Shown here piece by piece: positions 46,841-59,880 of a stretch of 64,000 nucleotides of DNA; positions within the stretch are counted from its first letter, which is position 1, and the number at the start of each line of letters is the position of its first letter. This DNA comes from Paragordius varius (Eukaryota; Nematomorpha), in assembly GCA_964247055.1 (NCBI GenBank), contig OZ176052.1, forward strand, positions 11,966,001-12,030,000, written 5' to 3'. The notes beneath the pieces were generated by a model. It did no database searches, was not told the origin of the DNA, and saw only the letters and a list, made by a program, of their open reading frames with translations. The position numbers and the translations under genes are program-made.

Positions 46841-47538
46841 TTGAGACATGATGGAAACGGTATAATGCTTTTAGATATAATAAATCCCTTTTTCTAAATA
46901 ATTCGATGATGTTAAACATTACTATATGTTCAGAATTTTAATTTAAAGGTTTGTTTGCATGCGAATCTTAATGAATTTTTGTAAAAAAACATTTATAAAC
47001 ATAAATTTAAAAACGAACGATTATTTAATTAAAAATATAATTGAGAATTAGCTTGATCGAATTATATAAAAAATGTTACAACATTTCAACCGTTTATAAA
47101 GTTTCCATCATGCTCTATGAAGTACGCTTCAACAAAATTTTGCGAAAAATTCGGAATTTTTGCGTTTATTTTAACAGTCCATTTTAAAAGAACCAAAAAA
47201 ATTGGGACTTTCAGAGCCAACATTTAAGAATTTAAAAATTTTAAAATAAATGCTTTTTATATGTAGTTTATGTTATATTTTAGTGATGTTTTTTGAAACA
47301 TGCGCACCTTTGACAATTTTATACGGAGTACTTAACACAAAAGTGTTATTAAGTTCCTTTAATAAATCGTAAAGGTTAAAACCAAAAGCACCATGATTTA
47401 TCCTGATATTTTCCTATCAGAATATATATATTTCATCAGGATATTTTGTGGAAGCTGTGTAATATAAATGGTGTATAAACAGGCAAAGTATGTTTTAATT
47501 TTGTACTGCGTCCAAGTTCAAAATATTTGGTACTAATC
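46157..47538. mobile_element. hAT-like non-autonomous element (related to 11113-13151)
   Basis: The left end TAATGTAACCAGATA is followed by 'cgcagtacagtactg'. The right part 'ggcaaagtatgttttaattt' and 'tttgtactgcg' matches the right end at 13090-13151. The flanking octamers GATTACAT (46149-46156) and GATAACAT (47539-47546) match at 7 of 8. Inside, 47100-47450 is a further copy of the dispersed repeat. Confidence 0.65.
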
Positions 47539-47800
47539 GATAACATTAAAAAACATAAATACGAGACTTAATCATTTTAGGATTGCGCAAGATTGGAGTT
47601 TAAATAAAAAAACCGCAATAAAAAATTGTGCTCTCAAAATATAACATCCTATTCAGTTTGCTTATAAAGATTAAAAGTTATGTTTAACACTTCGATTCAA
47701 ATTGGGGTATCTAAATACACCAAACTATATTTGAGTTTATATTTTTAGACTACAGAAAGAAAAAACGGCACCAATTTAAATTTATGCTTATATCCTAAAC

Positions 47801-50457
47801 CAGGGGTGTCCAACAGGGTTCTCGCGAGACACTAGTGGCTCATTGAAAATTTTGAGTGGCTCTTTGAAAATTTTGAAAAAAATTTTTTTTTTAAAAAAAT
47901 AATTTCTATTTTTTTGAAATTTTTTATATGTAAATTATGCATTTTTATTTTGATAATTAAATTATTTTAGAAACTTTTTATAAATATCTTTATTATGAAT
48001 CTAGCATCGCATTCATTTAATCATTTATAAAACACATTTTTTCCTGCATGATATTTCCAACTTCAAGATGATACTTTCACATTAAACTAAAACACTAAAT
48101 TACTTTCAAAAAATAGGTATTTAAAAATTAGCTTTCATACCAATACTGAGAATTATAATTTGGGTTTATTGAAACATTGAAATACTTGCAAAAAATAGGT
48201 ATTTAAAATAATTTATTTAGCTTTCATACCAATACAGGGAATTATAATTAAGGTCCATTGAAAAATAAATTATTCGCAAAAAATAGGGGAATCATAATTT
48301 GGGTCCATTGAAACATTAAATTACTTGCAAAAAAATAGGTATTTAAAATAATTTATTTAGCTTACAATATGCATAAATCTAAAAAAGTAATTAGAAAATA
48401 CAATCCCGAATGGGAATTAAAATATGGGTTTACTCAAATTTTCAACAAAGCGGAGTGCTTATTTGCAAATTTACGACAAACGGGTTTCGCGAATATAATT
48501 TAAAAAAACATTCCAATACCATGCATTTGGATTTTATTAATATGACTACAGAAATAAAAATAATAAAATTAGAATCTTAAAAAAATATTAATTAATCTCC
48601 AACCAACAATTTCATTCACGCAACCTTGTCCGATAGTAAAAGCAAATTATATTGTTGCCAATTTACTCGCCAAAAAAATGAAGCCTTATTCTGATGGTTT
48701 TGTAAAGGAATGCGTACTGGAAATTTTAAAATGTGTTTTGCCTATTAAAGTTGATTTATATCCAGTATAAGTTTTTCGCGCAATATTATGTGGCGACGAA
48801 TTACAGACATCGCAGAAAAAATTCAACTTTCCCTAATAGAAAGAATTCAAAATTTTGTGGCGTTTTCCTTGTCATTTGATGAAAGCACAGATATAAGCAA
48901 CATATCACAATTGGTAGTCTTTATTCGAGGGATAAATGAATTTTTTATTATAACAAAAGATATGTTAGGCTTACTTCCGATGAAAAATACAACATGCATA
49001 AATGTATTGAGGACAATAAATTAATTATGAGGGAGCTATCTTGTTTGACAACAGATGGTGCCCCAGCTATGATGGGAAAAAAACAAGGGAACCGTGAAAT
49101 TATTGTTAAATAAGATGGAATCCGATGGTATTTATATTGACCATATATATAATGTATTGCATGATTCACTGTAAAAATCTCTGCGTACATTCTCAGACAA
49201 TTAATGTTATGACCGTTGTTATTAAAGTTAATTTTATAAAATCTCATGCTTTAAAGCATAGGCAGTTTAAGGATTTATTAAAAGAAATTCATTTAGAATA
49301 TGGAGATCTTATATTTTTTTAAATGTAAGGTGGCTTAGTCGAGAGAAATGTCTAAAAAGGTTTTATTATTGATTAAAAGAAATAAATATTTTTCTATTGC
49401 AGAATAATTATTTGGTAGAGGAATTAACCAATGAAGATTGGTTGTCAGATTTATGCTTTTCCGTAGATATTACCGAAAAACTAAATCAATTAAATGAATC
49501 CTTGCAAAAGCAAGATATTTAATTGTTGATGCGAATAACCATATTAAAGCGTTTTGTAAAAAATTGACGTTATTTGAATGCCATTTGAAAAAAAAATGCT
49601 GAACATTTTCCAGAATCGAATAGATTTAAAGCTGGTAAAACTAACGATTTATCAAAATATGCAGATCAAATGAACTATTATTAAAAGCTTTTAATAATCG
49701 ATACAAGGATATGACAAAATATGAAAAAATGTTTGATAATTTTGTTGTCCATTCTACGTTGAGGCTATCAACGGTCCTATTAATTTACAAATGGAATTAC
49801 TGGATTTGCAATCCAATAATGAATTAAAATTATTATTTGGGGAAACAAATTAAATTGAATTTTATAAAAAATATATAACGTTTGATAAATTCCCTAATTT
49901 AAGAATTTTGCACAAAGATTAATTTGTGCTTTTGGGTACACTTATCTTTAAGAAAGTTTTTTTTCTAAAATATATAACACAAAATCTCTTTCACGTTCTT
50001 TATCAACTAAGGAAAACTTGGAGAATGAATTGAGATGTGTTGTATCAAATATTGATATAGATCTGAATAAATTAAGCAAAAAAAATTACAAAACAAATAT
50101 CCCATTAAAAATTTAATTATGCAATGAAAAATATTTATTTCTTTTATTTTTATTTGAATAAAAAAGGTTACATTTTGGCGATTAAGCCACAGTCTACTCT
50201 AGTCATACTATCGAATTGCAATAAGTTTACCATATCCATGTATTTTTATCTTTTTTTACACATTGATATAATTTAATTAGCAAAGCATTATTATATTTAT
50301 ACTGTTTATTTTTTTATATGAAAATTAGCACATCCATATGTTAATATAATAAGTTTATTTGTTACCAATGTCTTGATATATATAAATAAAAAGTGGCTCT
50401 TTGGAATTTTGAGGTCGAAAAGGTGGCTCTTCAAGCCATTTGTGTTGGACCCTCCTG
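47801..50457 (+). mobile_element. hAT transposon with exact 8-bp target duplication, transposase decayed
   Basis: 2657 bp. The terminal inverted repeats are CAGGGGTGTCCAACA (47801) and, inverted, CAGGAGGGTCCAACA (50457), flanked by TCCTAAAC on both sides (47793-47800, 50458-50465). Near both ends runs 'gtggctcttt', a subterminal motif. The element sits inside a TTAA-family copy whose relatives show the unoccupied site. Internal sequence is a hAT transposase remnant. Confidence 0.92.
48369..50118 (+). pseudogene. hAT transposase remnant (GTF2IRD2/ZBED-like)
   Basis: Starting at the ATG at 48369, the readings 'KYNPEWELKYGFTQIF' and 'LKKHSNTMH' correspond to the BED-finger region; 'KPYSDGFVKECVLEIL', 'FVAFSLSFDESTDIS' and 'LTTDGAPAMMGKK' to the DDE core; 'VRWLSREKCLKRFY' to the following block; and 'NLENELRCVVSNIDIDLNKL' to the C-terminal hAT dimerisation domain. 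The frame changes several times and there are several in-frame stops (for example soon after position 48500 and near 49022), so it cannot encode an active enzyme. The family is the GTF2I-repeat-containing protein 2 / ZBED type of hAT, widespread in animals. The retained 8-bp duplication suggests moderate age. Confidence 0.85.
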
Positions 50458-50887
50458 TCCTAAACAAATTATATTAGGTGGAACAATCTAAAAATTTAGT
50501 TTCAAAAAGGCCCATATCAAACTACTTCGACGCCATTTTTATTTCATAACATTTTGGCAAAATATCGTGTTTATTTAATTTTAAATTTTATATCACTTAT
50601 AATATTGATAGAGGCAGAAAAAGTGGTTTATCTTTTATTATTTTTAAGTTTGGCTAAACAGTCATGTTGACTAAATATTTATTTTTGGGTTTTATTCTAA
50701 AATATGTGATATCAAATACTGAATCATTTTTTTAATATTTCGGTTCATTAATGTTACATAAGGGCAACTTTTTGCCATAGTTTCAATTCCTTCCATAGTG
50801 TTTCAAGATTTTAATCAAGCCAGAGGTATCCAAATACCACGATTTGAATCTAAGGACTGAAATGAATGTGTTGTATCCAAATGTTAA

Positions 50888-51240
50888 AACTTGTTTTAAC
50901 ATTTATTGAAAACAAAACCGTATTGATTGCAAAAATGTTTTTAAAAAGTGAGAAAATGTTTCAATAGACGGATAATCGTATAGATTGTGACTGGGGAAAT
51001 CGATTAGGAAAACATTTTGATTCATTGTTTTTTAGACTGGGCTGTGGTATATTTTTTAAATTTCTTATTGTTAAATTTTGCAATTATGTATATTTAAATA
51101 GCATACATTAAATGTTATATATTATGTGGAATTTTTGTTAAACCCGTTTTAAAAATGTCTAGGTCTCAGAAGTCTCTCTCTAACATCTTTAATAAAGTTG
51201 GTAAATTTAAAATTATTTTAGAGAGTTAAATAAATAAATT
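50888..51240. other. No feature recognised
   Basis: AT-rich sequence between two transposons; no coding match or repeat end is seen. Confidence 0.4.
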
Positions 51241-51248
51241 CTCTAGAT

Positions 51249-52864
51249 CAGGGAGGGCTGGTGAAACTTTTGTAGTTCCCCACCCCATTTATGATTGCGA
51301 GTCTTCAACGACCCCAACATATATAAAAGAATTTCGGTTTTGACAGATTGACAAAAATAAATCTACATTTTTCATAAATTTCTATAACATTTTCCGATTC
51401 ATAGTTAATTTAAACAAGATACTAGCTGGCCATGTCACGCTTCGGTGTGGCATAGTCTCACCGATAATTATTCTAAATAATTTGCAATAACTAGAGTTAA
51501 TGGAGATAAAAAATAATAATAAACATATTTAATAAAAAGGATGTCTTTAAATATTCTTTTACGGGTTTTGCATAGGCTGAAATATTGTGTCAAAATTGAC
51601 CATATTTAATCCGTCCCTTATTTAAGTTAATATTCAACTATCATCGGATTTATTTTAAGATTTTCGTTTAACGAAATCATGGTTAAAAGAATTTGAAAGT
51701 GTGTTCATACATCTGGATCAAGGGATATAATAAATTATTTGTGGTCCCTTTTTAAAGGAAAGAATATTGTACAAATTCTCCAGAAATGTGTTTAACTGAA
51801 CTCGTATGGCTTCTTAAGCTTTGTGAAAATTAGCTCCAAAACCACGCCTATTTTGTATGGCAGCTCACTTTTAAACCGATAAACCCCTACCCATAGACCT
51901 ATATGGAAAAAGCTCTGAGTTAAATATTTGCCTTTATAGGGGAAATATTTGGAATCATCTTTGATACCATCGTCTCGGGTGATTCGAAAAAAACCTCAAC
52001 ACTAAATAATCGTTATATGATGGCGTTTTAGGGTATCAAAGCCCCAAATTAACGGTAATAAAAAACTCGACCTTATTTTTACCTAGTTCAGAATACTTCA
52101 AGCTTTTAATGAGCTCATATGCTTCATGAACTTTCTGTAAATAAGCTCCAAAAAAAACTCAATTTCTATATAGTGGCGGAGTTTTAGCGGCTATCCGTTT
52201 ACCCAGCAGACAATATTAAAAAAACGCAAGACTATAATTTTTGCTTTTAACAGAGACTAACTCGAATCCTCAGTAAATTTTAACGGTCTCATATCCTGGG
52301 CAAAAAATTTAGTTTTTTTAAAAAAAATGGCATTTTACGTGAGAAACGGGTAAAAAGAGAGCCTAAATTAAAAAAGTAAGCCGACTAGGTTCGGTGCAAT
52401 CGAAAAAAAGTAATAATTATCATATTTGAAATCGAATGGTCCACCACGTTTTCCGTATATATGTCTCAAAAAGACGATTGTTCTGTTCTGTTTGCAAAAA
52501 ACCCCGTTTTTCACACGGTGTGGGCCCGAACTCGGAGTCTAAATCAAAAAAGGGGAAAGCTATTGTCTGGGCATTCATTAATATTTTTTTGACATTTGGA
52601 TTCAAATGGGTATACCGGTTTTCTGGAGGCAGATCACAAAGCCATTATTTTCCATTTTTAAAAATATATAGATTATAATGATTGGAATAGAAATGCTGGT
52701 ATAAACAGTCTTTCAGAACCAGAAAATTTTATGATATATTTATCTACGATGATTGTTGTTTTTCTTTATAAAAATTTTACCAGTTAAAAACATTTTTTGT
52801 TAAACTCTATTCTTATCACTCGCGACTCCAAATAGGGTCGCGATCCATAGTTTAAGAAGCCCTG
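51249..52864. mobile_element. hAT-like non-autonomous element with exact 8-bp target duplication
   Basis: 1616 bp. The left end is CAGGGAGGGCTGGTGAAAC; the right end inverted is CAGGGCTTCTTAAACTATGG, followed by GGATCGCGACCC. The flanks are CTCTAGAT on both sides (51241-51248, 52865-52872). Inside are two degenerate copies, about 310 bp apart, of a block with 'agctccaaaa' (near 51828 and 52138), and at 52320-52700 the repeat also found inverted at 12369-12912. No transposase frame is seen. Confidence 0.85.
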
Positions 52865-52872
52865 CTCTAGAT

Positions 52873-55330
52873 TATTTTCCTTAGCACAAGCGTTGATTAC
52901 CAGGTGTAGTCTAAGGTAATTACGGGTTTTTGCTAAAAAACGTTATTAAGGTAATCAATTATTTATTTTATTCGCGATTCTCCTTTCTAAAAATTCCTTC
53001 ACCTCTTAAGTTGTGAATGCCATGATTGGAAACTAAATGTTTTTTGGTAAACCATCTGTCAAGCCATAACGTTTTCCAAATTAAACTGCTCTCTGCAAGC
53101 ATATGCCATGTTGATGCGAGCAGGGAATAGTGATCGTCAGGTCAGGAGAGTTCAGCGGATGCAAAAGTATTTTCCCGAAGCGACTAAAAGGTGTCTTTTG
53201 CTGGTTTTGCCGTGTGGGACGCATTGTTATGTGGCAAAATTTATCGTCCTGTCTAGGGCCCATTTTGGTCGTTTCCTTAATGCATTAATTTAATTAATCA
53301 TTTTCTGCAGATAGAGTTTTGTATTAACGGTTTCGGGGCTCATAATGCACAACAGCGCTTTGGTCCACCAGACACATTCATGGTTTACTGAAGTAATTAA
53401 CTTTGATGTTGATTGACCGGTTGGCAACTTAGCATTTCTCTCTGTCAATTTACAAAAACCATTTCTCACCATCCTCCGGAAGCAGCATATTTCAAGTCCA
53501 TTGGTTATTTTATAATTTCCATGCGAATTGTCTGGTCAGTATTTACTGAGTTTATTGATCCTTCTCATTTTGTATATATCGAATGGTTGTGATCCAATAA
53601 TGAAACGAGTTTGAGTTGAGTCATCATCCAATTAGTCTTGCACTTCGTCTTCGCGGCTGTGTGGTCTGCCATGCCAACTTTCTTTCATATTAAACATTTA
53701 AATATATAAACTATGTTACACAATTTAATCGATGGAACAATGTCTTTCAACATCCTTTTTCTTCTGATGTATAAAAGCAATGCATCCTATAATCGTTTTT
53801 TAGGCACACAGTTCGATTTTACTGAATGATAAACATGAGAGCTCGCTTTTGACAGTTTAAACTTCTTTGTCTGTGTCGTCTGATGGGCCAAATGGCGTCT
53901 GGGTTAAATTAATCGGTTGCGTACTTTTTTGACTTCTTATATTAGTTAAACTGGTATTATATACATCTGGTGCAGTAGTTAAAATAATAAAGATATTGCA
54001 CGAAATGTCTATATTTTTTTATAAAAACGTAATATTTTTTAAACCTTCATTTTTCATTATGTCGTCTCGGGTTAATTGGGTTTACCTGTAGATATATAAT
54101 GATACGTTAAAAATATAAGGTATGTATAAATTGTTATTGCAATTTTGTGGTAAAGAGTAAATTATTGGGTTACATAATTTATTTTTCTATTCTAGCTTGA
54201 TATCCTACACCACATTAAGTATATAGAATTAGTCCTATTATATATTTTATACCCTAAACTTTAGGCCAATACCTCTTAATGGCGACAAATAGTTGTTTAT
54301 TCTACAATTAGTATATCAATGTATCATTTATCCAATGTTATAATCAAATCTGATAAGACATGTCAATAGTTGTGATCGTCTGCATTAGATCGATACTCGT
54401 GGTATAGGGGCTGACCTGATTCCTGGCTAGCCCTCCTTCTTCTGGTCTAGCGTCCTTTCGTCTCCTGTCTTTATATATTTTGATCTTTTTTTCAACAAGT
54501 GCATTCATGATTTTACCGCTCAGTTATTTCTAGTATCCACCGACTGAGTTAACTGTCATTGCTCACTCCCACGCGCTACATAAACAATACAATTCTCCCA
54601 CATCAGAACCGTTTCTTTCGAGTGCATGACCCAATTTTTATTTTAATCCCTACGCAGTGGGCTCCTAGAATTAGGCCGGAGTTGGTGTGCCATTTGCTTT
54701 AGGCCAGATAGAAGAATGGCTAGTCTTATGCAAAAAATTAAAATTTTTTGGATGAGGAGGTAAGCAGTTGTGAGCTCCTCAAAGGTATGTGTATATAGCA
54801 AGTGATGCGTCGTAGCCACCTTTTATTGAAAACTTGTATGTTTCTGGCATGTATGTGCGTACGCCACGAGCATCAGTATCCCAAGGATAATCATACATTT
54901 CAAGATTTTTAATTTCAGTTTAAGCCCAACTTTATTGGATAGCCATAGGCCTCTGACCCCAGCGACCAATTGTTAGCAAGTTCCTTTTTATGATTCATAA
55001 TGGTAATCATATTGGTATTATAGATGATGATTGACATCCCTTAGTTTGATTACACTGGGGCAGGTGAGATAGCCTAGACCATACCGACCAAGCTCTGCAA
55101 GTTGATGGATCGAATGTGCGTTATTTGATCTTATCTAAATATCGCAATTTAGGCATTCCATGTTTTATATACAAACATTTGATCCATATTTAATCACACT
55201 TATAACCTTAAAGTAAAATAAAAAACTGTTTTTATGGCATATAACTTAAAGAGGTATTATTATGATTCCCACAACTTTTATGGGAATACCGGAATCAATA
55301 TACATTCCTGGTAATAATTATATCTAAATC
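52873..55330. other. Unassigned region with less AT-rich patches
   Basis: No gene could be supported. Patches at 53050-53480 and 54400-54720 are visibly richer in G+C than the surroundings. Short minus-strand readings such as 'ALRKRPKWALDRTINFAT' and 'IIGSQPFDIYKMRRINK' hint at an old transposase (possibly MULE/FLYWCH-like), but frames break too often to be sure. Confidence 0.3.
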
Positions 55331-57361
55331 CTCAATGTATTATATTTATTAATATTTTATAATATTTTATATTTCCAGACGAAAAACGCGACAATTTTGA
55401 ATGTTTGGGAAATGGATGGCTAAGTAGAGCAAACTATCTCATCATATTTTATTAGAATATTATGTACCATAAAAAATGCTTTACATATAGATTATAATTA
55501 ATTCTATTATCCAATTGAAATTTAATTGATATGCCAATTGCATCATGTCTACATTTAGTATTAACAATCAATGACATAATAAAATTATTCAGTAATGTGT
55601 ATTTTTGAAAAATATTTTTAAAATACGTTAAATAGTACAAGGATCTAATTGATCAATAATGTTTATAATTTGCAAAACTTGTCAAAAACCCTATGATCAA
55701 TGTAGTACTTGCTTAGTGCCATTTATGAATGAAGAAAATTCAAATTTCCAAACTTTCAATTTATCCTCAGAAAATGTTTCATCCCCTTTTCAACAGAACA
55801 CAATGAGTACATTTCATCTACCTTTCACAACCGCCACCAATTCCTCTCCAACTACCAATTATCAAGATGTTATTAATACAATTAACAATGAATCACCTAA
55901 AACGTATCCAGACACCAAAGCTCACATGATGAACTATTTAGATTCCAAAACTGGCCTATTTACAAACGTCACTCCGGTATGTAAAACCTTTTCGTTGCAA
56001 AAATATTGGACTTAAATTTCAAACGAGTAATTAAATAATATGTTGATGGGTAATATAGAAAACGTTTCTCTGTCTTAAAAATTATCGTCGGTTTTTATGG
56101 TAATTTTTTTTTAAAAGCAATTTTGTAGTAGTATTGTTTGTCAATATTTAAGAGACCACACTAAATATTGGCTCACTAACCTCAATGATAAATTTTTAAT
56201 TTATTGATCCATATTTTTAGATTTTAAATAAAATATTGGTGCATTTATTCACATATTTATTGGTAAGCTTAATATTCTCAGTTGACATTTATAAAAGAGA
56301 TAATCTACAAACACTGTAAAATAAATGAAAAGATATTATTTCGGGCTTCAACTCCTTTAAAAATTGCAGTAGTTTCTATAAGCATTTATCAAATATTAAC
56401 CGGGAGTCGGTGAATCTTACACAGCTTAAATTACAGAATGCAAACCGTCATAAATGTTTTTTTATTCAATAATATTTATATAAAAGTTTTGTAGAAACTT
56501 GGGCTTATGTTTACATTTACGTATGAGTCATGGAAGTTGATAGCCAAATTATTTCCACACAGTTGAGGTGATATCATATCCTTTAAAAAATTAAAATATC
56601 CGTAAAACTACCCTAATGCTAATAAGAATAATAATTGTTAGAGAGAATCCATATACTTATAATACCGCTTTAATAAAGGTAACGAGAAGCAAATATGATT
56701 TGTAAGCCGGAACGATTTAGTTATCGATTCCGCAACCCTATAAATCATATAATGTATCTGCTAACATAAGCCCAAATTATTTAATTTTAACGATCCACAT
56801 ATTCGCATTACGCTAATCATACTAAAAATATTACTTGCCAGATACAATCGCCAATTACTTCAAATACTGCCTTTAAAGAAACAAGAAGTCAAAACGTTTT
56901 AGATACAAGTTTATTGTCGAATACTCCAGAAATCAGTAAGTTGCAACAAACATTCCCCTTTCTTTCTATACAGACATTACTCGGTATGTGGCTTGATAAT
57001 TATGTGCAAGATGGCAGTAATGAATCAACAATTAATTCATTCAATAAAGATCAGTACGAATGCAGAAATGAAGATGAAGAATACATAGAGGGACAAAAGG
57101 AGGAGAAACCGCCAATTAAGTATAAACCGAATGACAGTTGGACAATCTACAGACCTAGTCCATTTGAGCCTTGGCAAAAGACAAAACCTGGCCCATGTAT
57201 ATTACAAGGGACCGCCATATCCACACAAAATAGAAAAAGTAAATTGACGTCGCTAATTTTGAGGAGGTTTTACGCCAAGAAGCCCAAATTTGCCAACAGC
57301 TAGCGGAATATTCTCAACAAGTTTCGCAAAACTTGCAATCCATATATGAGACATTTAATTA

Positions 57362-59880
57362 CACTAGACAACAAATTTTGACTTTTTTTAACAGCCATTT
57401 GTAAAAATCAGAAATTTAATCAAGTATACAATTCAGAATCCGAATCCGAAAAAAATTTTGACCTGGCTTGCATATGAGAAAATTAATATTTTGTAAATTT
57501 TAAAATAATCAATAAATCGGACGCTTTATAAAATATTTTATTAGAGAGAAAAATATTAAAAATATGATACTTATATCATTAAATAAAGCATAAAAAACTC
57601 TATCTTTTACATATAAATATATTATGAAAGCCTTTATAAAAAATCTTGAATTAAGAGAATAATAGTTAAATTTTTTGCTTTTTTACAAGCTCATCGCAAA
57701 CGTTTGTAAATATGTCTCAGTGTAATGATAACGTATTTAATTTATAGATTAAAGCATCAGCTTTTAGAATATATATATTTTTTTGTTCAATTTTAATTTT
57801 AACTTAAAGTTATGAACCAATTTAAGTACATCAGTAACGGAGAACCCAATCCAATTTTATGCAAAATCTATTTTCCTTGTGTATATTTATATTTTTTTAA
57901 ATTTGAACGAGATGGATAAGGTAAAATTAACATTTATATATAGGCCGAGTAATTATCATAGAAAATGGATTAATCACATATATTACGTAAACTTATTGAT
58001 TATGGTATCCTATTTATGTGAAGAAATTTTTAATTTACACAAATCTGAAAGCTCAAACCTATTTATTGTTCAAATAAATTGATGGATATCTATAGATTAT
58101 ATTCAATAAACTTAACCACAAACAGAGAAACATATTAATGCTAAGATATTTATCACATATTGTACAGAGCAATTTATTTACGCTAAATAAATCGATTTCA
58201 AAATAAATACAATTTCAATACATTTATTTATTGTAAATACATATAGGTGGCATATAAATATATAAAAATTATGTATGATTCCAAATAAAATCAGATATCA
58301 TATTAATAGTATTTTTATTATTATATCTTTTTTCAAATATCTTCAGGTCCTGATGCATTCTTTCCCCGATTTGGTGAGATATATTGTTAAAGGGAAAATT
58401 CTTGAGGTGCTCATCCACCATGTGCATTTTCATGGACATTTGACAACCTATATTTAATTTAATGAGGTACCCATATCCTGAAAACTTCTTATTAAATTTT
58501 CTGCCAACTCTAGATATCGTGGCGATTTGTAAGATCCTATACATATTATAATATACAAACCTAAGAACCCAGAATCAAATTTTTGCATAGCATCAAATGC
58601 TAGCCTCTTTTTCTCATTAAGTAGTTCAAAAAAATATGTATCTGTAAATATTTTTTTCATCACCGGCCCCGTCACCACTCCGGCCTCTGCCTTAGCCTTG
58701 GTAAGTTTATGTTTAGATTGAAAATAAATAAACGATTTGGATGTTTTATCCAAGTTTTTAATAAATATTGAAAAGAGTCCCAGTGCTATATGTAGGCAGG
58801 GGATGTACACTTTCTTTATATCAATGAGGGGTTCCCTCACACAATTATGCAATCCAATTGTGAAGACTCTGGAACCCCAGTCTTTCGTTCGATAGTGTAA
58901 GTCACGCTCCCTGCTGTTCCACAGACAAAATATACAGTGGTACTTAGGTAACCCACCCTGCAAGCCGGCAATCATCAATAAAACCTAAATGTTAATTTTT
59001 AGCTACTTTAAAGTCACCAATAACGTTCCAATTATCCCTTGTATAATTTAAATTTTTTTTTGAAAATTTCATATGATTCTTTGGCAGCCCTGGCATACCC
59101 AATTATTAAAAGATACTTGTTATCCTGTATATTCAACAATATGAATTTCAAGCTTACCTAAAATTATGAATATTTTTTAACCATGTTGGAATCTTATAAT
59201 AATGCCCAGTCCTCGGGATTATAATTTATGTTAATTTCTTCCATTAAACCATTAATATTGTTCTTCCGCAGCACATACAAAAATTGTTCGGATCATCTTT
59301 GCAATTGCGTTCTATATTATAAGGATAAATACCTGCTTGCGGGATCTCGCTCGTATCAACGATTTGATTTAAAAACTTATACATTAATGCACTAGGAAAG
59401 TATTTTTGTATATATTTTGATAAAATTTAACACACCACTGCAAATGAAAATCACCTCATAAAAGCGACAAAAACTTTTTATACAGAAAAAATATTTCTTT
59501 ATTCTGAAAGAGCAATGTTTATTAGTTAAAAATTGTTATTTACCGTAATTTTTTAGCAAACTTTACAGTTTAAGATTTTCGCTCACAAAAAAACGTTAAT
59601 TTTTGCTATTTTAAATTGAAAATTTATAAGCATATTAATTAAAATTATTTATCTTTATATTTTTTATATATAATCGATTACTCTCTATCGATTGATATAT
59701 AATTTGTCTACATATAAAGCAGTTTTGTAGTTTATATCTTTGATTAACTTGTTAAATTACCGTTTTTTCAAAAAACAGAAAATTTTATTTTTTGAAAAAT
59801 GCTTTCAAGTAGCCCATTTTTTTTTTAAATTTTTGGTATAAGTATACTATTAGCTAACTAAAACGAAAATAATCTCATTT
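57362..59880 (-). mobile_element. 2.5-kb insertion carrying an orphan transposon-type ORF
   Basis: Comparison with copy 1 puts the left junction after 'catttaatta' (57361) and the right before 'cggtgtagag' (59881); four bases of copy 1 (tgaa) are replaced. The left edge starts CACTAGACAACAAATTTTG. No clean terminal inverted repeats or target duplication are visible. The insert is AT-rich and carries a minus-strand coding remnant at about 58269-59300. Confidence 0.75.
58269..59300 (-). pseudogene. Widespread invertebrate orphan ORF, probably transposon-borne, decayed
   Basis: In minus-strand order the readings include 'GLQGGLPKYHCIFCLWNSR', 'VYIPCLHIALGLFSIFIK', 'GVVTGPVMKKIF', 'MSMKMHMVDEHLKNFP' and 'IGERMHQDLKIFEKRY'. 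From memory, the same blocks ('GLQGGYTKFPCFLCLWDSR', 'LPPLHIKLGL', 'EHGERFHQDI..MEKRY') occur in many uncharacterised multi-copy proteins of arthropods and Hydra. Function is unknown; copy number and this insertion suggest a mobile element. The region upstream (to about 59300) has several stops, and there is at least one frame change around 58460-58550, so it is inactive. Confidence 0.6.

Larger units (their letters stand above)
47684..50887 (+). mobile_element. TTAA-flanked element, copy F, split by a hAT transposon
   Basis: The left part 47684-47800 and right part 50466-50887 together make one copy of the TTAA family with both TTAA ends (47684-47687, 50884-50887). The middle is an inserted hAT element. 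Confidence 0.8.
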
